Source: Rhynchospora pubera (lineage: Eukaryota > Streptophyta > Magnoliopsida > Poales > Cyperaceae). Taken from it: a stretch of 64,000 bases of DNA. The stretch covers positions 133,263,657-133,327,656 of the forward strand of contig CM051459.1 of NCBI GenBank assembly GCA_028095005.1, given 5' to 3'. The notes under the pieces were generated by a model. It searched no databases and had not been told where the DNA came from. It was given only the letters and a program-made list of their open reading frames with translations. Both the position numbers and the translations under genes were made by a program. Below are positions 33,767-45,176 of the stretch, piece by piece (the first letter of the stretch is position 1; every line of letters begins with the position of its first letter).

Positions 33767-35204
33767 ATGTCGCAATCAACCTCAGTTGGGGTTATTGGAG
33801 ATGAATCTGAGAGTCGTACAACAACTTCAATTCAAGTTACACAGTCTCGTTCGAGAAAAAGATCGGTGGTGTGGAAACATTTTGAAGATGTAGGAGACAA
33901 TACTGCGGTTTGCAAAAATTGTGGAGCTATCATCAATTGAGCTATCATCAATTTTGATAGATTGGAAGTTGGATAGGAGGATTTTCACATTGACTCTAGA
34001 TAATTGCTCAGCAAATGATAATGCAATAACCCATTTAGAGAGAAAATTGTGGGAAAAAACAAATTTTCGAGGGAAACACATGCATATGAGGTGCACAGCG
34101 CACATTCTAAATATCCTGGTGCAAGATGGCATGGTTGTTATACAATCAGCCGTGAGAAAAATCAGAGAATTAATGCGCCACATTACTTCCTATCCTTCAA
34201 GGCTCCAAAGTTTCAATTATATTGCAGAAGAGCTTAAATTTAAGCCTAGAAAGAGATTGATTTTGGACTGTCCAACTCGCTGGAATTCAACCTTTGAAAT
34301 GATTAAGCAAGCATTGGAGTACAAGGAAGTACTAATGAGGTTTGTAGAGAATACAAAGTTAGAAGTTCCTGCTGTGGCTGAGTGGGAAGAGGCAGAATTA
34401 CTTGCACAATACTTGGAAAATTTTTTTCTAGCAACACAAACTTTCTCAACTGTTAGACGTCCTGTTTCTCATCTCTATGTTCATGAGGTTTGGGGTGTCC
34501 GTGATCAGTTGTTTGATGAAGATGTGAGAAACAATGAAACATTGTGGGGTGTCTCATTAGTGATGCAAAAAAAGTTTGATAAGTATTGGAAAGATCTCAA
34601 TAGTATTCTGACCATATCAAACATTCTAGATCCACGAGACAAGTTGGTATTTCTACAGTTTTGTTTTAACAAGGTTTATGAGAAAGAAGTGGCTGAAGCG
34701 ATGTTAAAAACTGTAAAGTTGGCGTTTAAAAGATTCTATGAGATGTACAAGACTGCTAGACCACGTACTCGTCATGGAACAAGTAGTGAGACATTTCAAG
34801 AAGATCGTGGAGTGCTTGGTAAAAGAAAACTTGATGCCCAGTACAAGAAATACAAATCTCAAAATCTTAGTTTGAGTCCTCAAATTTCAGAATTGGATGC
34901 TTACTTGAGAGAGAATGTGATAGATGAAAATGAAGATGAAGATTTTGATATTTTGAAGTGGTGGAAGAATAACTCAGAAAAATACCCTACATTGGCAAAA
35001 ATGGCTAGAGACTTTTTGGCGGTTCCTGTTGCAACTGTTGCATCGGAGTCTGCCTTTAGTGCAGCGGGTAGATTAACCGATCATTTACGTGCATCAATGG
35101 TTTCTGAAACCCTCGAGGCGCTTGTATGCACAAAAGATTGGTTCGGACCCAATGATGAAAATTTTGATTTGGAACAGTTTCGTCCATTCATGCTAAAATT
35201 CTAA
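33767..35204 (+). pseudogene. hAT2 transposase with internal deletion
   Basis: The first part (33767-33940) encodes the start of a BED finger (VVWKHFEDV...AVCKNCGAIIN) and stops. In another frame 33921-35204 holds the second half of a hAT transposase: TLDNCSANDNA with the second acidic residue, MRCTAHILNI (C-x2-H), CPTRWNSTFEM, and the dimerisation block FDILKWWKNNSEKYPTLAKM then VASESAFS. The rest of the BED finger and the first acidic residue, some 250 codons, are missing. GAGCTATCATCAATT occurs twice in tandem exactly at the joint (33922-33951), a repair scar. Not functional as read. Confidence 0.9.
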
Positions 35205-35250
35205 CTTGGTATATTTAATATCTTTTTGTTTAAAATTGAAATTATCATTA

Positions 35251-35410
35251 TTCATTTAATTTTTCTTTGTATAATGTATCTAAAATTCACTAAATTTGCA
35301 TGTTGCAAGTTTGAGTAATTATTGAAATCTGCCAAGCCTTTTCTGTAAGCTTGCAATTTCTCCTTAAACTTCTTGCTCTCTTCAAAATTTACCTTTCTCT
35401 TAGTAGCTTT
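35251..35410 (-). other. exon-like segment inside hAT2, minus strand
   Basis: After a TTTTCAG acceptor the minus strand reads KATKRKVNFEESKKFKEKLQ, AYRKGLADFNNYS and stays open to 35251. It is lysine-rich and helical in character; I do not recognise the family. It could be a captured host exon. Confidence 0.35.
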
Positions 35411-35787
35411 CTGAAAACCCCCACAAAAATTGAACTCATGTCAACAAAAAAGCTGCATAAGGTTCTGCAAGTTAGATGTAAGTACTAAACCGGATATTCT
35501 CATTTGACACGGTACGTAGTTGTACTCTATTCAATGAGAAGAAAAGTATTCTCTCTTATGTTTTATGGGTAAAAATTGTTGGAGACATGCAGATTTGATA
35601 GACTACTAAACCTCATAGTTTCAGATTTTAGATGGGAATAGTTCAACAGATGTGTTACTGGTTTTATTTGTTTTATGTGTTGATCTCTTATTTTATATGT
35701 ATAATGTGGAATTTGTTGGGTTTGTTTCTTTGTAATTGATGATGCCATATACTAGAACTAGTTAAAATTAATGTTTGTATGATGCAG

Positions 35788-35955
35788 AAATACAGTTGGG
35801 AAATAAAATCTCTTCTTGACCTTCCAAATGGACAAATAAGAGAATATTTACATCATCTAAAACTGAATGACAAAATTTTGCAATGCCTTATCACTAGTAA
35901 AAAAAAACAGGCTCAGCAGTGCCTCCTATTTTTGAATTACTTGTCGAAATTCTAG
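35788..35955 (+). other. exon-like segment inside hAT2, plus strand
   Basis: After GATGCAG, 55 codons (KYSWEIKSLLDLPNGQIREY...) run to a TAG. It is either an alternative last exon of the transposase gene or a captured exon. Family unknown. Confidence 0.35.
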
Positions 35956-37003
35956 AAAATTACTATTTGTGTGTTTTCAAGTGTTCAAGTTTGTATTTTT
36001 TTGTTTGCAAGATTAGGGTATGACATTTATTTGCTGCTTTCAAGCAGGGATGCTTTCAAGCTTTAGATCCAGTAAATTCCAATCTCTTTATTTGATGAAA
36101 ACTTGTGCTATGTTTCTTATGTGATCCGTTAATTTAGTTACTGGATAGCAATTTGATTACTGAATGAGAAAAACTTGTGTTAATTTGATTATATATGCTT
36201 TTATTATGTTTAGTTTATTTGAAAACTTGTGTTAATTTAGACACTATCCTGACAGAGTTCCGTCCATTTATAAAAATTACAGTTTTCTTTTCAATACACC
36301 AAATTGTAATAAACATGTAATTTGATAATTTGATCTGAAATGTAATTTCTAATCCATTTTAATATCATCAGTTTCTTTGTATTTAATTATGTCACATATT
36401 GATTTCAATAATTATTGTTACCTTACAACAATAAATAATAAATGGGACATGCAAATGCGAACCAAAATATAAACTCAACGAATTTGGACAAATATCGGAC
36501 AAGTAAAAAATGAAGGGACACATTTTCTCGGATTACATACGAAGCATATATTGGTCAGTCCAAACTTCGGTCCACGTGAACAATACATGGACACAAATTG
36601 GACGGTAATTGGATTATAAATAAGCTGGACTTGGATGGATTATTAAGACACATTGTGGACGTGGACATCAATTGGAAGTCAAAATATTATCATTGGATGG
36701 ACGTGGACATCAATCGGAAGTCGTCCAGTAGCAGCCCTGCATAGAGGATCGATGGAGAAAGAAAAATAGGACAAACGAGAACTCTTCCAGATAAAATGGC
36801 TTCAAGAAAACACTCATGGATACATTTTTTAACCTGAAATAAAAAAGATAAGTTAGTAAACAATTCATTTTCCTCAAGGTCAATTATATAAGTTTGTATA
36901 CCATACACAAGAACCTAAAGTTCAATACCTGTTTTAAATTGGCTTCTATTTTTTTTCTCTCTCCATTCGCTATTTATTATTTAAAGCAGAATGAGACATT
37001 ACA

Positions 37004-37120
37004 CTAATCATTGAAAAATCCTTTTCTCTTGGCATAATCATTGAAAAACTCAAAAGCTTCATTTTCACTTGAGAAAGTCATGTTGACGATGCGGTCATAC
37101 TCCTTCAAGGATGCTACGTC
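37004..37120 (-). pseudogene. FAR1/FHY3-like DNA-binding domain fragment
   Basis: After an AG acceptor: DVASLKEYDRIVNMTFSSEN then EAFEFFNDYAKRKGFFND and a stop. The pattern MxFxSExEAxxFFNxYAxxxGF is the start of the FAR1 DNA-binding domain of MULE-derived transcription factors. Only the first ~40 residues remain. Confidence 0.6.
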
Positions 37121-37898
37121 CTCAAATCAAATAAAATTGAAACAAAGAATAAGGAAGCATACCATGAGTTTATCTGTTGGTACAAAAGTGGTGTATCTGT
37201 TGGTACCTCTTTCCTAGATACTGTCACGAAAAAGAATATAACAAATTTTTTATTTGTAATATAGTTAGATAGGATAGCTCCAGGGAACAGAAGTACACCC
37301 TTTTTGCTTATGGACATGATTTTGTAATCAATTTTGTAATAAAGTTATTTTATGAAGATAGAGAATGAAAATCAGATAGAATAAAATTATGATCATTGTC
37401 ATCAATATGAAAGATCACTTGAGAATGGCTCATGCCTACTATCTTGATAATATTTCTTTTTTTTTTTTTGTAATCAATTCAACATAACTTGAAAATTAAA
37501 AGAATAAACGGACCAGTATGTTGCTGAATACATAGATAAGAGCACCAATCAAATTGTATATATTTTATTGTTGTTTGGTATGCACCAAAAGCTGTTAATT
37601 TCAAACTGTTGTAAAATTCCAATCCGTCAGATAGTAAAACAGACCAAATCTCATCATAATTTTTGGATATTTTTATTATTATTGCTGCTGTTTCTCTCTA
37701 TTCCTCTATCGTTTGGTCAGGGGGTAGACTTGTTTAAACTTTTCACTGCAGATTCTGCAAGGTGGTTTTTGTACGAAGTAATTCAGTCATGGCAGTTAGC
37801 CTCTATCAGTTACATTACATATGACTCAGAATTCAGAAGCCTAATTAGAAAAAAACAGAGATTTTCCAACATGCGAGGTTAGGGCTTTTATGACTTGC

Positions 37899-38009
37899 CT
37901 TTGATTTAGCCGAAACCACCTCTGCATGGGCAGTTGCATCATCAGCTTGCTTTGTGAGTTTCCGAAACTCTAGTTCCTGTGACTCGCACCGTCTTTTGAG
38001 ATTGTCAAC
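37899..38009 (-). pseudogene. coiled-coil exon resembling PH-RCC1-FYVE (PRAF) proteins
   Basis: Exactly 37 codons between a GTAG acceptor and an AAAG|GCAAGT donor: VDNLKRRCESQELEFRKLTK, QADDATAHAEVVSAKSK. The pattern resembles the coiled coil that precedes KxxKEVIKSLTAQL in plant PRAF proteins, from memory of the family. Upstream (38010-38260) is an untranslated first exon-like segment. The GC donor is noteworthy. No other PRAF exon was found. Confidence 0.5.
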
Positions 38010-38486
38010 CTACCAAACAAAACCCACATTTAATCGGAAACAAGTGAAATCGCTAAATAAAAAAAATCTAATCGGAAATCCTACCTCGAGGAGGAAGAGA
38101 GGAGCAGGCGGCGAGGGTAAGGAAGAAAGACGAGCCGATCGAATGGACCTAGGAAATAGAGGAGAGGAAAAGCAGAGTTTCGCTAGCTATGGAGTTTGAT
38201 CGCCGTATCACTTGATCTTCAGGTTTTCAGATTTTCAATTGGAAGGGGAAAGGTTCTGATAGAACAGAAAAATAAATTCCGATTCAATTTTAGTAGGTAT
38301 TTGATTCCGATCTTGTTGTCATCTTCGACGGGTTATGCTTAACGGAGAGTCGGAGAGTGACGGACGGAAAGACGGAGAGAGGGTAATAGATATTGCATAT
38401 ACCGATTTTACCCTCCGATCCTGTACGGTTGTGATTTACCGTGTAATATTTTTTGTGTCCACCATAGCATGACTCATATATATAGA

Positions 38487-38882
38487 AAGCCTTCAATCAA
38501 AGCACTTTGACTGGATTCTCAGTTAAACCCCGTCAGATCTCAATTTTGAAAGTTCAAACGACCGATCCGAACCGTCAAATATGATCTCCATATTGAAATC
38601 TCCTTGCCGACCAAAATTTTCATTTTTTTGAATTTTTTAAGTATTTTTTTCGAATTTTCAAAAATCGTTAATCTAATTTGTTCTGAACCCTACAAAAATT
38701 GCTGTTTTTGAAAATCCGAAAAAAATACTTAAAAAATTTCAAAAAATGAAAATTTTGTTCGGCAAGGAGATTTCAATATGGAGAACATATTTGACGGTTC
38801 GGATCGGTCGTTTGAACTTTCAAAATTGAAAATCGACGGGGTTTAACTGAGACTCCGGTCAAAGCGCTTTGATTGAATCCAT
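38487..38882. mobile_element. palindromic TA-flanked element P1 (end class a)
   Basis: Nearly perfect ~395-bp palindrome. Arms start CTTCAATCAAAGC(A/G)CTTTGA and pass through ACCGATCC(G/A)AACCGT and ATATTGAAATCTCC. Followed by (TC)n(TA)n. P8 is a second member with the same ends. Confidence 0.85.
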
Positions 38883-38929
<47 letters not shown>

Positions 38930-39330
38930 GAGTTTTGTTATGGTGAGTTGCAACTCACCAAAGCATTCGTGAGTCGCGCTCAAAATTTCGAAATTAAGTT
39001 CAAAACGACCGATCCAAACCGTTTAATACAATCTTCCTATTGAAATCTCCATGCATACCAAATTTTATATTTTTTCGAAATTTGTAAGTATCTTTTTGAA
39101 ATTTTAGAAAATCATTAATCTAATTAATTCTGAACCGTTCAAAAACAGCAGTTTTTAAAAATCCGAAATAAATACTTAAAAATTTTGAAAAAATGTAAAA
39201 TTTGGTCTGCATGGAGAATTCAATAGGGAGATCGTATTAGACGGTTTGGACCGGTCATTTTGAACTTAATTTCGGAATTTTGAGCGCGACACATGGACGC
39301 TTTGGTGAGTTGCAACTCACCATAGCAAAA

Positions 39331-39333
<3 letters not shown>
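38930..39333. mobile_element. palindromic TA-flanked element P2 (end class b)
   Basis: The ends are GAGTTTTGTTATGGTGAGTT and its near-inverse, flanked by TATATA. The inner arms share the ACCGATCCAAACCGT and TTGAAATCTCC core with P1 but the outer 50 bp do not. Confidence 0.85.
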
Positions 39334-39390
<57 letters not shown>

Positions 39391-39392
<2 letters not shown>

Positions 39393-39792
39393 TTGGCTAA
39401 AGTATACTCCAGCATACGGATCAAACCCGTATGCTAGAGTCGTTTCTGAAAATCTAAAATTCAAACAGTCGATCCAAACCATTCAAGTTGTTCTCCATGT
39501 AAACATATCCTTCAAGACCAAATTTTACATTTTTTCGAATTTTTTTGCTATATATTATGCTATTTTCAATTTGAAGGGCCAGAAATACTCCTTTACAACT
39601 CCTTTACAATGTTTTCTTAAAATAGCATAATATATAGTAAAAAAATTCGAAAAAATATAAATTTTAGTTTCCTAGGAGATTTCAATATGGAGAACAATTT
39701 GAAAGCTTCGGATCGACTGTATGCATTTTAGATTGTGAGAAACGACTCCAGCATACGGGCTATCTATATGCTGGAGTATACTTTAGCCAATC
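39391..39792. mobile_element. palindromic TA-flanked element P3 (end class c)
   Basis: The ends are GATTGGCTAAAGTATACTCC and its inverse, with (TA)n(GA)n on the left and (TA)n on the right. The core is related to P5/P7 (TTTTTTCGAATTTTTTTGCTAT). Confidence 0.85.
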
Positions 39793-39816
39793 TATATATA
39801 TATATATATATATATA

Positions 39817-41555
39817 GAGATAGGCTAAATTAGACTCCAGCCTATAGGAGGTCTGTGTACTCCAGTTTTTTAGCCATCGGATCTAAAATCGTTAGCCATC
39901 GGATCTAAAATCGGAAGGCTCAGATCGGAGCGCTGAGGTTGAGTAGAAACCTCTGTTTCTCTGTGTTTTCCGTTAATTCTCTCTTCCGTTAGCTTATTAG
40001 ATCGGAAATAAAAAAAAAACCCCAAGAGAGTCTTCGTCTCTCTCTCTCTCTCACGCATAGAGAAAGAGGAAAAATAACCTAGCTTCTCTTCTCCAATCAA
40101 AATCAAGGCAGAAATTAGAGAAGTGAAACCTAGATTGATGGAGCTGGTGAACTTCTGGTGACACATCGAACATATGAAGAATTCCCCTCCTGGATCCCCT
40201 TTCCGATCTAGTAAGCTTCGCAAACAGAGACGAAAAATTGAAAGATCAGATTTGAGGCAGATCGTCTAGAGATGTCGACAGGTACTGCCTTTCTTGTACT
40301 ACTATCTCAATCTTCTCCCCTTAGTTTCAATTTCTGTGTAATTTTTTATTAGGGCTGATTCTTGATTTTTCATTTTTTCGTACAATTAAAACCCTAGATT
40401 GTAGCAATTGGTGTTGATGGCTACGTATTTGGACTGGAATTAGTGTACGCTCTCTTTTACTTTTCTTTTTTGTTCAATTTGTTTAGTAACAGTTATCTAG
40501 CTTATGTCGTAACAGTAATAAGATGGAAAAAATTAAATCGAAAAATGCTCTTCAAGAGATTTCAGGTCTGTCTTGTGACTCAATTTAGTCATCTTTGAGC
40601 ATTTTCTATTTCATTTTCTGTTTAATCAAAAAATGCTCTTAAGAGATTTTCCCTCTCTGTTCCTTTTATCGTTCATTTTCTGTTTAATTCTGTTCAATTT
40701 ATATGGACTGGAATTAGCTTGTGTCATAAAGTTAATCCAAGACAACTACTCTAGATAGTGTGGCATAATGGTAAATGCTAACTATTTAATACAATATGAT
40801 TCTTTTCTCTCATGTATATTTCATTACATTCTTTCACCCTGTTCGTTTTACCTGAGCAAGATAATAAAGTTATTTTCACATATTTATACTCCAAATTTTA
40901 AAGCTTGCCTAATTTTGTTTTGTAGTTTAAGCAACTGGTGTCAGATGATAAACCCGTGTGGCATGCAATGCGGTAGGTGCACGATGTTGTTGAAGTGAAG
41001 ATTTGGGTGTCAGTTATTGTAATGTACTTTGTAATATGTAATTTCGGTGTTAGTTATTGTAATTAGTACTGATTTTGTTGTTAATTTTTAAAATGTAATG
41101 TGTATTTGGATCATATGATTTCGGTAGCTTGCTTTGTGAGGTCGGGGGTGGTGTGCGAGTGAGAGAGGAGGAGAAAAGGAAGCGAATCGGAGGCGGAGGC
41201 GGAGACGGAGACGGAAGCGAAGTGCTAAGTTTTGACGGAGACGCGGAGCGATAGGATTCAGAACCAGTCGAGAAGAGGTGGATGGCTTCTAATCGGAAAT
41301 AAGGGAGGAGTGCTTCGACTTCGGCAAGCTAGGTTTTTTTCACGTGAGATAGACAAAGCGGGAGAGAGATGGAGATGCTCGTTTTTCTTCTTTCCGATCT
41401 AATTAGCAAACGGAGAATTGATTAACGGAGAAATAACATGTCAAAACGGACATCAACCTACCATCCAGCGACAAACTCTGAGCCCTTGGATTTCAGATCG
41501 GATGGTTTAGACATTTGAGCACACAGGTCCTCTATGTGCTGGAGTCTAATTTCTC
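39817..41555. mobile_element. TA-flanked cargo element P4 (end class d)
   Basis: TIRs of about 70 bp with AAATTAGACTCCAGC at the left (GAGATAGGC start) and inverted at the right (GAGAAATTAGACTCC). Inner sequence includes inverted TTCCGATCTAAT/CTCCGTTAAT blocks and then about 1.2 kb of gene-like DNA: a CT-rich leader, ATGTCGACAG followed by GTACTG (40272), and an exon-like FKQLVSDDKPVWHAMR between an AG and a GTAGGT (40926-40973). No transposase seen. Confidence 0.65.
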
Positions 41556-41575
41556 TATATATATATATATATATA

Positions 41576-41967
41576 GAGAATGGCTAACGCGCCATCGATG
41601 GCACGTGCCATCAATTTTCTATCAACTCGTTTTTTCAAAATTCAAGAGTCAAACGGTCGATCCAAACCGTTCAAGTTGATCAAAATATTGAAATACCTTT
41701 CGAGACCAACTTTTACATTTTTTCGAATTTTTTGCTATTTATTATGATATTTTCAAATTGGAGGTCCTGAAATACTCTAATCATAATGTTTGTAAAAATA
41801 TCATAATAAATAGCAAAAAAATTCGAAAAAATATAAAATTTAGTCTCCAAAGATATTTCAATATGGAGAACAACTTGAACGGTTTGGATTGACCATTTGA
41901 ATTTTGGATCTCGAAAAATGACTTGATGGCACGGGACCCTCCGTGCCATCGATGGCACGTTAGCCAT

Positions 41968-41971
<4 letters not shown>
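41576..41971. mobile_element. palindromic TA-flanked element P5 (end class e)
   Basis: The ends are GAGAATGGCTAACGCGCCAT and inverse, with GATGGCACGTGCCATC inside them, itself a palindrome. P7 is a close second copy. Confidence 0.85.
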
Positions 41972-42013
<42 letters not shown>

Positions 42014-42016
<3 letters not shown>

Positions 42017-42415
42017 GATTGCTAAAATGATATGCATAGCACGGATGCCCTTCGTGCTACGGATTCGTTCTTGAATTTCATGCTTCAAACAACCGATCCA
42101 AACCGTTCATTATCTTCTTCATATTGAAATCTCATTAGAAACCAAATTTTACATTTTTCTGAATTTTTTTACTATTTTTCTCATATTTTTTAAAATACTT
42201 AATCTAATAAATTCTGGACCCTTCAATACAGTGATTTTCAAAAATCTGAAAAAAATAGTAAATAAATTCAAAAAAATATAAAATTTGGTTTCTAATAAGA
42301 TTTCAATATGTAGAAAATAATGAACGGTTTGGATCGGTTGTTTGAAGTATGAAATGCAAGAACAAATCCGTAGCACGAAGGCATCCGTGCTATGCATAGC
42401 ATTTTAGCAATCCTC
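42014..42415. mobile_element. palindromic TA-flanked element P6 (end class f)
   Basis: The ends are GAGGATTGCTAAAATGATAT-like (right arm GAGGATTGCTAAAATGCTAT) with TGCATAGCACGGATGCC. It has the same ACCGATCCAAACCGTTCA core. Confidence 0.85.
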
Positions 42416-42433
42416 ATATATATATATATATAT

Positions 42434-42814
42434 AATGGCTAACGCGCCATCGATGGCACGTGCCATCAATTTTCTATCAGCTCGTTTATTAAAATTCAAA
42501 AGTCAAACGGTAGATCCAAACCGTTCAAGTTGATCAAAATATTGAAATACCTTTGGAGACCAAATTTTATATTTTTTCGAATTTTTTTGCTATTTATTAT
42601 GATATTTTCAAATTGGAGGGCCTGAAATACTCTAATCATAATATTTTTAAAAATATCATAATAAATAGCAAAAAAATTCGAAAAAATATAAAATTTGGTT
42701 TCCAAAAATATTTCAATATGGAGAACAACTTGAACGGTTTGGATTGACCGTCTGAATTTTAGATCTCGAAAAATGACTTGATGGCACGGGACCCTCCATC
42801 GATGACACGTTAGC

Positions 42815-42820
<6 letters not shown>
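42434..42820. mobile_element. palindromic TA-flanked element P7 (end class e, second copy)
   Basis: Very similar to P5 through its whole length, with a short loss in the right arm. Followed by (CT)n(TA)n (42821-42894). Confidence 0.85.
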
Positions 42821-42907
<87 letters not shown>

Positions 42908-42908
<1 letters not shown>

Positions 42909-43305
42909 CTTTCAATCAAAGCGCTTTGACCGGAGTCCCGGTTAAACCCCGTCAGATCTCAATATTGAAAGTTCAAATGACCGATCCAAACCGTCAAATA
43001 TGACCTCCATATTGAAATCTCTTTGCCGACTAATTTTTTCATTTTTTTGAAATTTTTAAGTATTTTTTTCGGATTTTAGAAAATTGTTAATCTAATTTGT
43101 TCTGAACCCTACAAAAACTGCTGTTTTTAAAAATCCGAAAAAAATACTTAAAAATTTCAAAAAAATGAAAAAAATAGTCGGCAAAGAGATTTCAATATGG
43201 AGATCATATTTGACGGTTTGGATCGGTCATTTGCACTTTCAATATTGAGATCTGACGGGGTTTAACCGGGACTCCGGTCAAAACGCTTTGATTGAATCCT
43301 TCCTC
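42908..43305. mobile_element. palindromic TA-flanked element P8 (end class a, second copy)
   Basis: CTTTCAATCAAAGCGCTTTG ends and GGTTAAACCCCGTCAGATCT as in P1; flanked by (GA)n on the left and (TA)n on the right. Confidence 0.85.
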
Positions 43306-44082
43306 ATATATATATATATAACAACAAAACTATTCAAGGAGTCAAGTGGCAATCAACTCCAAAAAATAGATTCATCTCTCTTCCGCCATCCGGCGAGAAT
43401 TGTACCTGTTACTTGTTGGTAACAGCAGAGTCACCCACCACCTACATCGGACTTCCAAACTTTATTACATTGGTATAATAGTTTTCCTCATTTTTTGAGT
43501 ACCCGATCTGTCTTTTTTGTATCCTTTCAAATATTATATGGCTTTGATAAATGCAGTAGATTTCGGAGCTAGCCTTTCAAACAGTAAAGAAGTGTAACGA
43601 TAAAATTCACTTAAGAAAGAGTAACACTCAGCTCTCAAGAAAAAAAAAATAGAGATAAACTCAAAAATTCATATTCATTCAATAATCTGTCTATTACATC
43701 ATCATTTTTAGCTTATAAAGCAATCTATTATATTTAAAACTCACTACCCATTAATACATAATCTCAACTACTTTTTCTAATACCAAAACATATTAAATAA
43801 AGTTCTAGAAGACCACAAAAAACAACACAAAACACAACAACAGAATATTAACTCTTTTTTTACTAATTAAAAAAAAAAGATAACGCTTTACCAACTAATT
43901 AATTTTATTGACTGCTTCGTCGACTGAATGACATGACTGGTAAGCATCTGACGTGGCTTGAACGGTATCATTGCCGCAACTTATGTGTATAGATTATAGA
44001 CTCAAGTCAACAGAGTTTTCAAAGGCTCCTTCAATTTGTTGTCAGGCCCGGCCTGGCCTGGCCGAAGGTTTTTGGTTACAAG
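43306..44082. other. intergenic, no gene seen
   Basis: AT-rich; no domain, RNA gene or element end recognised. Confidence 0.5.
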
Positions 44083-44736
44083 TAGGGGTGAGCAAAAAAC
44101 TCGTAACTCGTGAGTTACTCGAACTCGACTCGAAAAAAACTCGATGTTAACTCGAGTCAGCAGAACTCGAGTTTCTAGCAACTCGAGTTGTGCCAACTCG
44201 AGTTTCTAGCAACTGAGTTCGAGTTAGGCCCAACTCGACTCAGCCCAACTCGAGTCAGCATACACAACCCACAGAAAAAGATTTATTCTCCTTTTAATAC
44301 ACAGCCCAACATTTTTATTTATGTCCGGCCCATAATTCCTTTACTCCCCAAAAGTTACAAACACTTTTTACCCCTCTCACGTGACTGCAGGTCTTTTCCC
44401 TTTCTTCCCCATTGTCCATCGACCAATTCCCACTTCCCACTCTATCGAAATATCACTATTTTTTCTCTGTTTCTTCCCATAAACCATTAAAGCTTCTCTC
44501 TTTTGGCTCCGACAACAAACACAGCTAAAGAAATTTTGACACCGAAGACCCCTCACTTCCTGTTCACGAGTTTCATCTCGAGTCACGAGTTGACTCGAGT
44601 AAAATCAATATGAGTTCGAGTTAGCTTAAATAACTCGAAACTGCCTCGCTGTCGAGTCACGAGTTGGCTCGAGTTGTGGCGAGTTCGAGTTCGAGTTGAG
44701 GCCAACTCGCTCGAACTCGGCTCGTATACAGCCCTA
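44083..44736. mobile_element. non-autonomous hAT element with ACTCGAG subterminal repeats
   Basis: Starts TAGGGGTGAGC, ends ACAGCCCTA, and has a perfect 8-bp target duplication GTTACAAG (44075-44082, 44737-44744). ACTCGAG/AACTCG motifs are dense in the outer ~180 bp at each end. No open frame of note. Sister copy at 58773. Confidence 0.9.
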
Positions 44737-44985
44737 GTTACAAGTGACAACCGGGATTGATCTCTTTTTTTTTTTTTTTTTGAGGAAAACCCAAGGGTCA
44801 AGTACTCATCTTTACGCGCATAATTTCTTTATCACAAATTACTACAAAATATCTGGACTATATATTAGTTACACAAATCCAAACAAGAGAAGAACAAAAA
44901 ACAAGCTCTTATTTCTAGTTCCCACAAATTCATAAGACTAAAACAAGACTTGTTTTAGTTGTTATTCCTAATTTATGAATTCGTT

Positions 44986-45176
44986 GGATGTGTTTGGATG
45001 GTGAAAAATAAGAATAAAATTTTTTATTTTTGTGTAACCCAAACAACACAAGAATAAAAAATTTAAACTCTTATTCTTATACTAACAAAATCATAAAATA
45101 AGAATAAAAATTTTGAACAAACACGCTTACCGAAATTCTTTATTTTTTTTTATTCAAGACTCATCCAAACACTCCC
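44986..45176. mobile_element. small MITE with GTGTTTGGATG ends
   Basis: GGATGTGTTTGGATGGTGAA at the left and CATCCAAACACTCC at the right; the interior repeats AATAAGAATAAAA on both strands. Target duplication not resolved. Confidence 0.55.

Larger units (their letters stand above)
31085..36739 (+). mobile_element. hAT transposon hAT2, complete ends, defective transposase
   Basis: TIR TAGGGCTGCTACTGGAC at the left and CAGGGCTGCTACTGGAC inverted at the right, with a perfect 8-bp target duplication CATAGAGG (31077-31084, 36740-36747). GGAC/GTCC motifs are dense near both ends. At 5,655 bp it has the size of an autonomous element, but its transposase gene is internally deleted and it contains extra exon-like segments. 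Confidence 0.92.
26623..38475. mobile_element. putative TA-flanked cargo element P0, split by hAT2
   Basis: The left end GAGTAATTCTAATGTGGACA and the inverted right end GAGTCATGCTATGGTGGACA match over about 22 bases, and both edges lie in TATATA tracts like the eight palindromes to its right. Without hAT2 it is about 6.2 kb. It contains a villin headpiece exon, FAR1-like and coiled-coil exons and a satellite, but no transposase I could recognise. Boundaries rest on a short, imperfect TIR. Confidence 0.45.

Noticed and set aside
39280..39630. Open frames with Ile-Tyr and Arg-Glu runs
   Set aside because: They are translations of TA and GA microsatellites between palindromic elements.
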